Part shown: piece by piece, positions 20,433 through 28,769 of the stretch
Layout of the letters: every line of letters starts with the position of its first letter
Numbering within the stretch: the first letter of the stretch is position 1
Assembly (NCBI GenBank): GCA_903828515.1
Contig: CAIKMD010000007.1
Coordinates: 1,644,706-1,708,705, forward strand
Source of the DNA: an uncultured Rhodospirillales bacterium
Lineage (GTDB): Bacteria; Pseudomonadota; Alphaproteobacteria; ATCC43930; CGMCC-115725
Direction of reading: 5' to 3'
DNA length: 64,000 nt
Notes under the pieces: generated by a model
Databases searched by the model: none
The model's input: the letters and a program-made list of their open reading frames with translations, nothing else
What the model was told of the DNA's origin: nothing
Translations under genes and position numbers: made by a program

Positions 20433-21488
20433 TTAGACGATTTTACCCGCCCGGCGCCAGTGGTGCCACGTCGATGCCGCGCGTTCGCGCAGGGTGAGAA
20501 CCAGGCCCGGCAGGGTTCGCGGATTTGCGACGAGGATTCCCCACCGTTCGCGACGCTTGGTTAGCCATTGCTTCTTATAGGGGTCGTCGCCCCGGCCGAA
20601 ATCGATCTCGCTCGGCTGGTCGCCGGCAAGTACCCGCTCGACCATCCGTATGGTGAGCACGGTACCGATGGAAAGATCGTCGAAACGGCTGTCATGGGCC
20701 AGCTTGTAGATCGTCGCGCGCCCGCGCCAGACGATCCAGAACTGGGCGGCCGCGGGTGCGCCGTCGAGGTATAAAAGTCCCAATCGCAAGGCACCGGCTT
20801 CGGCCGCCGCCCGGATCAGATGCGGGGTGAACTCCGGAAACGGTTCACTGCCTTTCCAGCTCGCCCGATAGACGGTTTCGTAATCGGCGATCGCTTCGTC
20901 GATTCCGTTCACGCCCTCGTGAAACCTGAATTCCACGTTATGTGAGGTGTCGAGCTTGTTCGAGCGCCGCCGCGATGTGTTGCGCAAGGCGGCCGGCCGG
21001 TCGGCCAGATAGCGCGCGAAATCCAATCCGCGGGTGTCCTCGTACCAGGTGCCTGAATCGAAAAAAGGGAATGCGGCCCAACCCGCGCGCGCGAAGGCCG
21101 TGCGCAATCCATCGAAGCTCGGATCGGCCGGATCGAGCCCGGCGATCTGTAACGAATGCCAGGGCGGCGTGTCGTGCGCGATCGAGTCCGCGATCCGGAT
21201 CAGCGCCTCGCCGAGCCTCGGGTCTCCGGCCGCATAAATCGGGCTGTGCTCGGTGCTGTAGTAATTCGAGAGCCCGGCGAGGCGGCGCGACTCGGGCATC
21301 CGGACGCAGGCCAGCGCGGCCGCATCGTCGAGATAGAGCAGCGGCCGACTGTCCTTGTCGGTTCCGTAGCGTGAAAGGACGTGGTACCAGATCGGCAGCG
21401 CGAAAAAACTGCGCTCCGCGGCCCGGGCAAACAGCGCCGCGACGGGCGCGGGCAAATGAAGAAAGTCCGGGTTCTCGATCACGCTCAT
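20433..21488 (-). CDS. FemAB/BioF2-like GNAT-fold acyltransferase
   Basis: 351 residues of the double-GNAT 'Acetyltransf_6' type. The C-terminal half shows the family pattern: FAGRYRASWKGSEPFPEFTPHLIRAAAEAG-like text (YETVYRASWKGSEPF), LRLGLLYLDGAPAAAQFWIVWRGRATIYKLAHD, SIGTVLTIRMVERVL and EIDFGRGDDPYKKQW. Relatives are found with exopolysaccharide, cellulose or polyketide-like clusters and are thought to transfer acyl groups, but the substrate is unknown. It is transcribed divergently from a second member of the same family 54 bases away, and lies 40 bases upstream of nothing obvious, with the RND pump beginning behind its stop on the same strand. Confidence 0.82.
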   Translation of the reverse strand: MSVIENPDFLHLPAPVAALFARAAERSFFALPIWYHVLSRYGTDKDSRPLLYLDDAAALACVRMPESRRLAGLSNYYSTEHSPIYAAGDPRLGEALIRIADSIAHDTPPWHSLQIAGLDPADPSFDGLRTAFARAGWAAFPFFDSGTWYEDTRGLDFARYLADRPAALRNTSRRRSNKLDTSHNVEFRFHEGVNGIDEAIADYETVYRASWKGSEPFPEFTPHLIRAAAEAGALRLGLLYLDGAPAAAQFWIVWRGRATIYKLAHDSRFDDLSIGTVLTIRMVERVLAGDQPSEIDFGRGDDPYKKQWLTKRRERWGILVANPRTLPGLVLTLRERAASTWHHWRRAGKIV

Positions 21489-21542
21489 GACAGAGATCAG
21501 CTTACACCGTCGCGGCGCGAAACCGCAGAGTTTGGGCTAGCG

Positions 21543-22628
21543 ATGGCGGATGCCGTCGCGGTGACGCGCGAAGCCTTGCCGGACAAGGCTGCGTTGGAGA
21601 CGGAATGGCTCGGCCTGGAGGCGCTTCGGCCGGGCGTGGTCTTCCTGTCTTGGGCATGGGTCGGCACCTGGCTTGCGACGTTGCCGACCGACATGACGCC
21701 GCTTCTGTTGCGCGCGCGCGTCGGCGACGAGACCGTCGGCCTCGCGATCGGTATCGAGCGCGTGGCGCGGCGCGGTGCGACGTTGCCGACGCGCGGGCTC
21801 TATCTGCAGGCCACGGGCGACGATACGATCGATACGATTTTCGTCGAATATAACGGTTTCCTCTGCGCCGAGCGCGACGAGCCGGCGATCATGGCGGCGC
21901 TGCTTGGGTGGTTTCAAACCCAGGCGCCGGATATCGACGCGTTGCATCTTCCGGGCATTGTGGCGCCGCTAACGACGAAAGGCCTGCTCGACGAGGTTCA
22001 GGCCGAGCCCGGTTTCGCCGTCGACCTGATTGCCGTTGCGGCGGCCGGCGGCGATGTCGCATCGTTGCTCGGCGGGAGCTCGCGCCAGCAGGTGCGCCGC
22101 GTGTTGCGCGCCTATGAACAACAGGGCCCCTTGTGCGCAGTCGAGGCGGCGAGCACCGACGAGGCATTGCGATTTTTTCACGCGATGAAGGCCATGCATG
22201 TCGCGTCGTGGCAACGACGCCGGCGCGACCATGCGTTCAGCGACGACCATTTCGAGCGGTTTCACGTCGCACTGATCAAGCGCGAATTCGCGACCGGGGT
22301 CGTCCAACTCGTCGAGATCGCCGCGGGCGATCAGCCGATCGGCTATCTCTATAACTTCCGCCGCGATGGCATGATCTACGCCTATCAGAGCGGCTTCGAC
22401 GATCGCGACCGCAAGCTCTCGCCGGGGGTTGCCAGCCACGCCATGGCGATTCGGTTGAATGCCGAACAGGGCGCGCGACGCTACGATTTTCTCGCGGGGG
22501 CCAATCGCCTCAAGCAGAACTTCGCCACCGAGCGTTACACGCTTTATTGGCAAGTCCTGCGCCGGCCGCGTCTCGATCATCGGCTGATCGCGGCGGCGCG
22601 TCGGGTTAAGCGGCGGCTCTTTCCCTAA
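21543..22628 (+). CDS. FemAB/BioF2-like GNAT-fold acyltransferase
   Basis: 361 residues from the ATG at 21543 (MADAVAVTREALPDKAAL). An in-frame extension to 21381 would overlap the divergent neighbour and is rejected. The C-terminal half carries the same family signature as the divergent gene: FFHAMKAMHVASWQRRRRDHAF, VVQLVEIAAGDQPIGYLYNFRRDGMIYAYQSGFD, LSPGVASHAMAIRLNAEQGARRYDFLAGANRLKQNFAT. The two are divergent homologues rather than recent copies; they share motif order but little exact sequence. Its TAA stop interlocks with the TAG of the convergent amine oxidase (CTAA at 22625-22628). The substrate is unknown. Confidence 0.82.
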   Translation: MADAVAVTREALPDKAALETEWLGLEALRPGVVFLSWAWVGTWLATLPTDMTPLLLRARVGDETVGLAIGIERVARRGATLPTRGLYLQATGDDTIDTIFVEYNGFLCAERDEPAIMAALLGWFQTQAPDIDALHLPGIVAPLTTKGLLDEVQAEPGFAVDLIAVAAAGGDVASLLGGSSRQQVRRVLRAYEQQGPLCAVEAASTDEALRFFHAMKAMHVASWQRRRRDHAFSDDHFERFHVALIKREFATGVVQLVEIAAGDQPIGYLYNFRRDGMIYAYQSGFDDRDRKLSPGVASHAMAIRLNAEQGARRYDFLAGANRLKQNFATERYTLYWQVLRRPRLDHRLIAAARRVKRRLFP

Positions 22629-23896
22629 TTTCGTGCCGGCGCGAGTGCCGCCATCGCGCGATCGGCCGCGATGATGGCGGACTCGTAAGCGGCGTGGGCC
22701 GTGCCGAACTGGTCGATCGAGCAGGCCTCGCCGGCGATGAACAGGCGGTCGTTGACCGGTTCCATCAGGATCGAGCGGTCGTCGGCATGACCGGGCAGGG
22801 CGCAGGAATAAGACCCGCGTGCGTAAGGATCGATGCCCCAGGCGGAACTGGCGAGGAAATTCAGCCGCTTGCGGATCTCGTTGCCGTAGATTCCCGCGAT
22901 CTCGTCGATGGCGAAAGCGGCCATCGCCGCGGGGCCCTCCTTCTCGAGCCGCATCGAGAGATGGCCGCCGAAATAGCACGAGATCATCGGCCAGCCATGC
23001 GGTCGGATCTGATAATTGCCGGTCTGCGCGCTGTCGGTGCGACCGTTGAGATGAAGGTAGGTCTCGCTCGGCCCGGCGCCCGCGAGGCCAAGGAACAGTT
23101 TATTGGCGACACCGCACGGCAGACCCGCCGCGGCGGAGACGATCCGGGGCAGCGCCGGTGCGAACCGGATCGCTTCTTCCGCGAGAAGATTGGTCGACAC
23201 GGTGACGATGACGGCGCGCGCGGTGATGTCGCCGCGATTGGTGACGATCCGGATCGCGGGACCGCTGTGATCGATGCGTTCGACCACCGTATTGAATCGC
23301 ACCGGCAGCTTGGCGCTGAAAGCGGATATCAGGGCGCCATATCCGGCGAGGGCGCGCCAGTTGACGCCGGTATTGTCGTAGCGCTGACGGTCCTTGACCG
23401 AGACATAGCGAAGCTCGGCGCCGTTCGCCCAGGTGCTGATCGCGTCGAACAGATTGTTCCAGCGCCCGCCCGGCGGCAGCAATTGGTCGGCGGGCATGTC
23501 CTCGGGCAATGTCGCGGCGCGCTCGTAAGCCTCTTCGAGGGCGTCGCGCGCGGCATTCCAATCGTCATTGGCGGCGTCGCCGTGATGAATCGCGATCCGG
23601 CTGGTCCAGTCGGGCAGATGCTTGTCGAGGGCGAAGCCGAGTTCCTCGGCGATGCCGGTCCATGGATTGATGTCGGCCGAATGCAGCCATTCGCAGCCCA
23701 GATCGACCGGCTTGCCGAGCACGGTCGGGACGGTGTGGGCGCGCCCGCCCAGCCGGTCGCGCGCCTCGATCGCGATCGTTTTGACGTTGTGGGTGACAAG
23801 GCGATGACACGCCGCGACTCCGGCCGCACCGGCACCCACCACGACCACATCGAAATCAGCGCCGGAATCCGCCATGGCAATCTTCGTCCGTTCCAT
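22625..23896 (-). CDS. FAD-dependent amine oxidase (flavin monoamine oxidase family)
   Basis: 423 residues. A Rossmann ADP-binding motif near the N-terminus (DVVVVGAGAAGVAACHRL, then IEARDRLGGRAHT) is the standard start of monoamine oxidase or polyamine oxidase-like flavoproteins. The C-terminal FAD motif is RLFIAGEACSIDQFGTAHAAYESAIIAA. The family oxidises amines to imines with O2; the substrate cannot be inferred. Two ATGs are possible, 23896 and 23875 (MADSGADFD); neither has a strong ribosome site and I list the longer. The start is nearly back to back with the divergent IMPase gene, so both promoters must lie within or next to the coding ends. Confidence 0.88.
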   Translation of the reverse strand: MERTKIAMADSGADFDVVVVGAGAAGVAACHRLVTHNVKTIAIEARDRLGGRAHTVPTVLGKPVDLGCEWLHSADINPWTGIAEELGFALDKHLPDWTSRIAIHHGDAANDDWNAARDALEEAYERAATLPEDMPADQLLPPGGRWNNLFDAISTWANGAELRYVSVKDRQRYDNTGVNWRALAGYGALISAFSAKLPVRFNTVVERIDHSGPAIRIVTNRGDITARAVIVTVSTNLLAEEAIRFAPALPRIVSAAAGLPCGVANKLFLGLAGAGPSETYLHLNGRTDSAQTGNYQIRPHGWPMISCYFGGHLSMRLEKEGPAAMAAFAIDEIAGIYGNEIRKRLNFLASSAWGIDPYARGSYSCALPGHADDRSILMEPVNDRLFIAGEACSIDQFGTAHAAYESAIIAADRAMAALAPARN

Positions 23897-23901
23897 TCAT
23901 C

Positions 23902-24708
23902 ATGTTATGCATGATCAATCGTGACATCGTCGCGTCGCATATTCGCGATACCGCGCGCGCCCTGATCTTACCTCGCTTTCGCGCCTTGGGCAGCGGCGAC
24001 ATCCGCGAAAAAAAGCCGGGCGATCTCGTCACCATCGCCGACATCGAAACCGAGCACGAGTTGACGCGGCGGTTGAGCGCGTTGATCGAGGGCTCGCTGG
24101 TCGTCGGCGAGGAAAGCGTGGCCGAGGATGCGGGCCGGCTCGCTGCTTTGTCGGGCGACACGCCGGTCTGGATCATCGATCCGGTCGACGGGACGTCGAA
24201 CTTCGCCAAAGGCGTGCCGGGCTTTGCCTGCATCGTCGCGCTTGTGCGCCATGCGGTGGTCGAAGTCGGCTGGATCTACGATCCGCTGGGCGATCTCATG
24301 ATCACCGCCGCGAAAGGCGAGGGTGCCTGGCTGGGAACCGAGCGCCTTCATGTGGCGTCGGATGTGCCGCCCGAACGCATCACCGGTTCGGCTTATGGCC
24401 GCGCCAAGTCAGGCTTGCGGGCCGCCAAGGCGCTCAACGAAAGCGGGCGCGTTCGCGGCGTTCACAATCAGGGGTGCAGCGGTCTCGAATACGTCTCGAT
24501 GTCGCGCGGCATCAGTCAGTTCTCGCTGCATTCGCGGTCCCTGCCGTGGGATCACGCGGCCGGCATGCTGATCATCGCCGAGGCGGGCGGACAGGCGTCG
24601 TTTCTCGATGGTGGTGTTTACGACCCGCGAATCATCGATCGTTCGGTACTGGCGGCAGCGAGCCCGGCCGCGTGGCAAACCGTGCACGACGTCATGGAGC
24701 ACGCGTGA
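23902..24708 (+). CDS. inositol monophosphatase family protein
   Basis: 268 residues of the Mg2+-dependent sugar-phosphatase family (IMPase, histidinol-phosphatase HisN, or CysQ-like). Metal-binding motifs are present: VVGEES (the GEE loop), WIIDPVDGTSNFAKG (motif A, DPxDGT) and LPWDHAAGMLIIAEAGG (motif B, WDxAAG). An alternative ATG at 23911 trims three residues. The stop overlaps the next gene's GTG (GTGA), so it is coupled to an SDR. Exact substrate is open; members close to this one are often inositol- or fructose-phosphatases. Confidence 0.88.
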   Translation: MLCMINRDIVASHIRDTARALILPRFRALGSGDIREKKPGDLVTIADIETEHELTRRLSALIEGSLVVGEESVAEDAGRLAALSGDTPVWIIDPVDGTSNFAKGVPGFACIVALVRHAVVEVGWIYDPLGDLMITAAKGEGAWLGTERLHVASDVPPERITGSAYGRAKSGLRAAKALNESGRVRGVHNQGCSGLEYVSMSRGISQFSLHSRSLPWDHAAGMLIIAEAGGQASFLDGGVYDPRIIDRSVLAAASPAAWQTVHDVMEHA

Positions 24709-25550
24709 AGGGTAAGACCTGCGTGATCACCGGCGCGACCGACGGGATCGGGCTCGAAGCCGCCGCGCGTCTCGGTGCGCTGGGCGCTCGGCTTGTGCTG
24801 GTCGGCCGCAATCGAACAAAAGGTGATGCTGCGCTCGCGACGTTGCGCACACGCGTGCCCGGCGTCGTGGTCGACATGCATTATGCCGATCTGTCGCGTC
24901 AGGACGAAATCCGGCGGCTCGCGCCCGAATTGCTGGCGACCGCGCCAAGGATCGATGTGCTGATCAACAATGCCGGCGGATTTTTTGAGAAACGCGAGAT
25001 CACCGTGGACGGTATCGAACGCACCTTCGCGCTCAACCATCTCGGCTATTTCCTGCTGACCGAATTATTGCGCGAGCGGATTGTCGCGTCGGCCCCGGCG
25101 CGGATCGTCAATGTTTCGTCCGGCGCGCATCGCCGGGCAACGCTGGATTTCGCCGATCTGCAGACCGCACGTTCTTATAGCGGCTGGAAATCCTATCAGC
25201 GTTCCAAGCTCTGCAATATTCTGTTCACCCGCGAACTGGCGCGGCGGCTCGCTGGCACGGGGGTTACCGCCAACAGTCTTCATCCCGGACTCGTCGCCAG
25301 CAGCTTCGGCGACAATAATCGTGGTCCGATGGGACTTGCCTTCCGCGTCGCCAAGCGTTTCATCGGACTCTCGGTCGAGGCCGGCGCCGAGACACCGGTT
25401 TACCTCGCGTCGTCGTCCGAGGTCGAAGGGATCACCGGTCTCTATTTCGGGAAGTGCAAGGCGGACTTACCGAGCGTAGCCGCGCAGGACGATGAGGTCG
25501 CTTCTCGATTGTGGCGGGAAAGTGCCGCGCTGACGGGATTGCAGTCGTAA
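24705..25550 (+). CDS. short-chain dehydrogenase/reductase (retinol dehydrogenase-like)
   Basis: 281 residues from the GTG at 24705, overlapping the IMPase stop as GTGA. The classical SDR motifs are complete: TGATDGIGLEAA (cofactor glycine motif), VLVGRNRTKG (an Arg after strand 2 favours NADP), INNAGG, a Ser in VNVSSGAHR and the YxxxK pair in SYQRSKL. The NSLHPGLVAS segment closes the fold. The length and the QRSKLCNILFTREL text resemble the retinol-dehydrogenase/WW-domain-oxidoreductase branch, which acts on lipophilic alcohols or ketones. The actual substrate is unknown. The longer in-frame ATG at 24474 lies inside the IMPase gene and is rejected. Confidence 0.9.
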   Translation: MKGKTCVITGATDGIGLEAAARLGALGARLVLVGRNRTKGDAALATLRTRVPGVVVDMHYADLSRQDEIRRLAPELLATAPRIDVLINNAGGFFEKREITVDGIERTFALNHLGYFLLTELLRERIVASAPARIVNVSSGAHRRATLDFADLQTARSYSGWKSYQRSKLCNILFTRELARRLAGTGVTANSLHPGLVASSFGDNNRGPMGLAFRVAKRFIGLSVEAGAETPVYLASSSEVEGITGLYFGKCKADLPSVAAQDDEVASRLWRESAALTGLQS

Positions 25551-25608
25551 AATTCGTCGCCATATCGACGTTGACGCTTAACGCCCGCATCAAGAAGGAA
25601 CTGACGAG

Positions 25609-26163
25609 ATGACCACCAAGAACGTCGCTGTTTTCGTCGGTAGCCTGCGCAAGGAATCGTTCAGCCGGAAATTCGCTCATGCCTTGCGCGAACTCGCTCC
25701 GGCGAGTCTCGCGCTCGATATCGTCGAGATCGGTCAACTGCCGCTCTACAATCAGGATTATGATGCCGCGCCGCCGGCCGAATACGTCGCGTTCCGCGAT
25801 CGCGTGCGAAAGGACGATGCGGTCCTGTTCGTGACGCCGGAATACAACCGCTCGGTTCCGGCCGTGCTCAAGAACGCGATCGATGTCGGCTCACGTCCTT
25901 ACGGCAAGAGCGTCTGGGACGGCAAGCCCGGCGCCATCGTCAGCGTCTCGCCCGGCGCCGTCGGTGGGTTCGGCGCCAACCACCATCTGCGCCAATCGCT
26001 GGTCTTTCTCAACGTGCCGACGATGCAGCAGCCCGAGGCCTATATCAGTGGCGCGGACAAGCTGCTCGACGCAGAGGGCAAGCTCGTCAATCCGGGCACC
26101 CGCGAATTCCTCACCAAGTACATGCTGGCCTATGCCGCCTGGATCGAGCGGGTCGCGAAATAA
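25609..26163 (+). CDS. NADPH-dependent FMN reductase
   Basis: 184-residue flavodoxin-fold reductase. The FMN phosphate loop is GSLRKESFSRK near the N-terminus, followed by LYNQDYD and the characteristic PEYNRSVPAVLKNAIDVGSRP. Members reduce FMN, quinones, azo dyes or chromate; they often detoxify quinones or supply FMNH2. Two flavin-dependent LLM enzymes occur elsewhere in the window (43.9 and 52.8 kb) and could in principle use such a reductase, but they are far away. It is a single gene, convergent with the cation exporter gene three bases beyond. Confidence 0.9.
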   Translation: MTTKNVAVFVGSLRKESFSRKFAHALRELAPASLALDIVEIGQLPLYNQDYDAAPPAEYVAFRDRVRKDDAVLFVTPEYNRSVPAVLKNAIDVGSRPYGKSVWDGKPGAIVSVSPGAVGGFGANHHLRQSLVFLNVPTMQQPEAYISGADKLLDAEGKLVNPGTREFLTKYMLAYAAWIERVAK

Positions 26164-26166
26164 CGG

Positions 26167-26736
26167 TCAGACGAGGTTCAGCGCGCGGGCGATAAAGACG
26201 ATTCCGACCAGGCCGAACATCAGCGCAGCGATGTAGTTCATCTGGCGGATCGGCAGTTTGTCCGACAAGGCGTCGCCGAGGAACACGGCGGGCAGATTCG
26301 CGATCAGCATGCCGCAGGTCGTGCCCGCGACCACGGCCAGGAGACTGGGATAGGCGGCCGCTAGGGCCAACGTCGCGATCTGGGTCTTGTCGCCGATCTC
26401 GGCGATGAAGAAGGCGACCAGCGTGGCGAGGAAGGCATTGCGCTGGTTGACCCCGGCACCGCCACCTTTCAGCACATCGGGGCGTAATACCCACGCCGCC
26501 ATCGCGACCATGCTGGCGCCGACCATCACGTCGAGCACCGTGGGCGTCAGCAGGCTGCCGAACCAAGAGCCGAGCAACCCGGCGACGGCGTGATTGGCGA
26601 CGGTCGCGATCAGAATACCGGCGATGATCGCCCACGGCTTGCGGTAATGCGCCGCCAGCGCGAGCGATAGCAACTGGGTCCGGTCGCCGATTTCGGCAAC
26701 CGCGACGGTCGCAAGCGAGACGAAGAAGGCTTCCAT
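26167..26736 (-). CDS. GDT1/TMEM165 (UPF0016) family cation exporter, probably Mn2+
   Basis: 189-residue inner-membrane protein with two homologous three-helix halves. Each carries the family motif E-x-G-D-(K/R)-(T/S): VAEIGDRTQLL in the first and IAEIGDKTQIA in the second. Family members export Mn2+ or Ca2+/Mn2+ in exchange for protons. The ATG at 26736 begins at the first motif helix (MEAFFVSLATVAVAEIG); the 50-residue extension to 26886 is translated riboswitch leader and is rejected. The yybP-ykoY Mn2+ riboswitch immediately upstream supports a manganese-exporting role, with expression rising when Mn2+ is high. Confidence 0.92.
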   Translation of the reverse strand: MEAFFVSLATVAVAEIGDRTQLLSLALAAHYRKPWAIIAGILIATVANHAVAGLLGSWFGSLLTPTVLDVMVGASMVAMAAWVLRPDVLKGGGAGVNQRNAFLATLVAFFIAEIGDKTQIATLALAAAYPSLLAVVAGTTCGMLIANLPAVFLGDALSDKLPIRQMNYIAALMFGLVGIVFIARALNLV

Positions 26737-26766
26737 CGGGAGAATTGCCCTGGCCGGGCATAGGGA

Positions 26767-26812
26767 CAACGAATTGCGCTCTTCCGCCGGCCGCGGAAGC
26801 GCCAATTCGTTG
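26767..26812 (-). promoter_or_regulatory. long hairpin after the riboswitch aptamer (probable expression platform)
   Basis: The outer arms CAACGAATTG (26767-26776) and CAATTCGTTG (26803-26812) are perfectly complementary. An inner stem of seven pairs, CTTCCGC with GCGGAAG, caps the hairpin. It overlaps the last two bases of the aptamer, so the two structures could exclude each other. It stands about 30 bases before the exporter start and has no U-run, so control of translation or an anti-structure is more likely than simple termination. Confidence 0.55.
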
Positions 26813-26915
26813 GTCTCGCCAATGCCTCGATCGAGGCCCCCTACGCCATGGTAACGACCGAAATCGCACCAAGTATGTTGACGCAAGGCCCGGTAACGCC
26901 GGGCGGCTACTCCCC
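26811..26915 (-). promoter_or_regulatory. yybP-ykoY manganese riboswitch
   Basis: Read on the minus strand, the leader starts GGGGAGTAGCC (26915-26905). It continues through a short CCCGG/CCGGG hairpin to GTCAACATACTTGGT, then ATGGCGTAGGGG with a GCCTCGATCGAGGC hairpin, and closes GGCGAGACCA (26820-26811). These blocks, in this order, are the conserved core of the proteobacterial yybP-ykoY class, which senses Mn2+. It lies directly upstream of a GDT1/UPF0016 exporter, its commonest partner gene. Confidence 0.9.
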
Positions 26916-27014
26916 AATGAACAAAATCAGAATAGCGAAGCCCGCGCCGTCACGCAACGCGAGTCGCCTAAGGACTTGGGACGTGTGGCGGGAATCCTTA
27001 TATGAAGGGGCACC

Positions 27015-27923
27015 ATGGAAGCACGCGATCCTTATCAGGTGTTGGGCGTCAAGAAAGATGCGACGGATGACGAAATCCGGAGCGCCTATCGAAAGCTCGC
27101 AAAAAAGCACCACCCCGACCTCAATCCGGGCAACAAGCAGGCCGAGGCGACTTTCAAGGAAGTCTCCGCCGCGAACGAGCTTCTCTCCGACAAGGAGAAA
27201 CGTGCGCGTTACGACCGCGGCGAGATCGACGCGTCGGGCGCTGAGAAGCAGCGCGCCTATTCCTATAACGATTTTGCGGAGGGTGCGCCGGGTGCGCGCT
27301 ATCACGGCGCCGACGGCGTGCCGCCGGAAGACCTCGACGACCTGTTCGCGTTTTTCAGAGGCGGCCAAGGCGTGCGCGGCGATGGTGCGGCATTCCGCAT
27401 GCGCGGCGCCGACAGTCATTACGCGCTGACGGTCGATTTCCTGACGGCGGTCAACGGCGCGCGCCAGCGTCTCCAACTGGCATCGGACAAGAGTCTCGAA
27501 GTCAACATTCCGGCGGGCGTGCGCGACGGCCAGATCTTGCGATTGGCGGGGCAGGGTGGTCCCGGCATCGGCGGTGGGCCCAATGGCGACGCGCTGATCG
27601 AAATCCACGTCACACCCCATGCGCTTTTCCAGCGCGATGGCGACAATATCCGTCTCGAACTTCCGATCACGCTGCCCGAGGCGGCGCTGGGCGGCAAGAT
27701 CAACGTGCCGTTGCCTTCTGGGGCGGTGGTGATGACAGTGCCGGCCCATTCCAATACCGGCACGATGCTCCGCCTCAAGGGCAAGGGCATCGCGGGCAAG
27801 GGTGATGTTTTGGTGACGCTCAAAGTCGTTCTGCCGAGCGGTGGTGATTCGACGCTCGACGACTTCCTCAAGGGCTGGGCGCCCCGGCACCCGTATGATC
27901 CGCGCAAAGGGCTCGCGTCATGA
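27015..27923 (+). CDS. DnaJ-type co-chaperone (CbpA-like, J domain plus C-terminal substrate domains)
   Basis: 302 residues. The J domain occupies about residues 5-70 with the HPD motif (AKKHHPDLNPG) that stimulates DnaK ATPase. A G-rich linker (FFRGGQGVRGDG) follows. Then come two DnaJ_C beta domains (LTVDFLTAVNGARQRLQL, VNIPAGVRDGQILRLAGQGGPG, ALIEIHVTPHALFQRDGDNIRLELPITLPEAALG) with no zinc-finger repeats, so it is a type II (CbpA) protein. The next gene, starting in an ATGA overlap, is a CbpM-like modulator, the usual partner. Confidence 0.9.
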   Translation: MEARDPYQVLGVKKDATDDEIRSAYRKLAKKHHPDLNPGNKQAEATFKEVSAANELLSDKEKRARYDRGEIDASGAEKQRAYSYNDFAEGAPGARYHGADGVPPEDLDDLFAFFRGGQGVRGDGAAFRMRGADSHYALTVDFLTAVNGARQRLQLASDKSLEVNIPAGVRDGQILRLAGQGGPGIGGGPNGDALIEIHVTPHALFQRDGDNIRLELPITLPEAALGGKINVPLPSGAVVMTVPAHSNTGTMLRLKGKGIAGKGDVLVTLKVVLPSGGDSTLDDFLKGWAPRHPYDPRKGLAS

Positions 27924-28237
27924 TCGCGTTCGAGGCGGTCCTTCGCGAAGTACGCGGACTCAAGGCGGTCGAACTCGAACGCTGGATCGAGGCGCGCTGG
28001 GTTCGCGCCGAGCGCGGCCAGGGCGGCTACGTGTTTCACGAGATCGACGTGGCGCGACTGCATCTTATCGTCGAGTTGCGTCATGAGTTCCTGATCGACG
28101 AGGAAGCGATGCCGGTCGTGCTGCACTTGCTCGATCAGGTTCATGCGCTCCGCCGGCAGTTGAAATCGGTGGTGAAGGCGGTCGAGAACCTGCCGCCCGA
28201 GACCCAGGCCCTGCTGCGCGACCGCTTGCGCGACTAA
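27920..28237 (+). CDS. chaperone modulator CbpM-like protein
   Basis: 105 residues. The N-terminal part (RGLKAVELERWIEARWVRAERGQGGYVFHEIDVARLHLIVELRHEFLID) matches the CbpM pattern, a MerR-type helix-turn-helix-like domain, followed by a C-terminal coiled-coil-prone helix (VVLHLLDQVHALRRQLKSVVKAVE). CbpM binds the J domain of CbpA and inhibits it. Placement directly after the DnaJ-like gene with an ATGA overlap supports this. The role is inferred from family and context. Confidence 0.8.
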   Translation: MIAFEAVLREVRGLKAVELERWIEARWVRAERGQGGYVFHEIDVARLHLIVELRHEFLIDEEAMPVVLHLLDQVHALRRQLKSVVKAVENLPPETQALLRDRLRD

Positions 28238-28273
28238 TTCGACACATCGGCGCGGCTATGCTTAGAATGCCGC

Positions 28274-28729
28274 ATGATGATCGCGGTACTCCTGTTCTTT
28301 CATATCCTCTCGGCCGTCGTTTGGGTCGGTGGCATGTTCTTCGCGCATCAGATGGTGCGCCCCTCGGTCGGCCCGCTTGAGCCTGCGGTTCGGCTGGCGC
28401 TCTGGCGACGCATCTTCGCGCTTTTCTTTCCCTGGGTGTGGACCGCGGCGGCGCTGCTGCTCGCCAGTGGACTGGCGATGGAGATCAGCGGCATCAGAGG
28501 TATTCACGTCACGATCATGGAATCGCTGGGCGTGATCATGATGCTGGCCTTCGCGCATCTCTATTTCTCGCCGTGGCGGCGGTTTCAGCGCGCGGTCGAT
28601 GGCAATGATTTCGCGGTGGCCGCCGTTCAGCTCAACAAGATCCGGCGGATCGTCGAGTTCAACCTCGTGTTGGGATTGATTGTCGTCGTGGTCGGCGCGA
28701 CCGGACGTTATTGGGGTTACGCCGGGTAG
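28274..28729 (+). CDS. CopD-like integral membrane protein
   Basis: 151 residues with four hydrophobic segments: AVLLFFHILSAVVWVGGMFF, IFALFFPWVWTAAALLLASGL, IMESLGVIMMLAFAHLYF and IVEFNLVLGLIVVVVGATG. The HILSAVVWVGGMFFAH pattern in the first is the CopD/DUF4149-like signature, with conserved His residues that could bind haem or copper. Function is not settled for such stand-alone members. It lies 36 bases after cbpM on the same strand and 40 bases before the first amidohydrolase; operon membership is uncertain. Confidence 0.72.
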   Translation: MMIAVLLFFHILSAVVWVGGMFFAHQMVRPSVGPLEPAVRLALWRRIFALFFPWVWTAAALLLASGLAMEISGIRGIHVTIMESLGVIMMLAFAHLYFSPWRRFQRAVDGNDFAVAAVQLNKIRRIVEFNLVLGLIVVVVGATGRYWGYAG

Positions 28730-28769
28730 GCGACGCAGCCGGACGTCCGGCTTTACCAGCAGGAATGTC

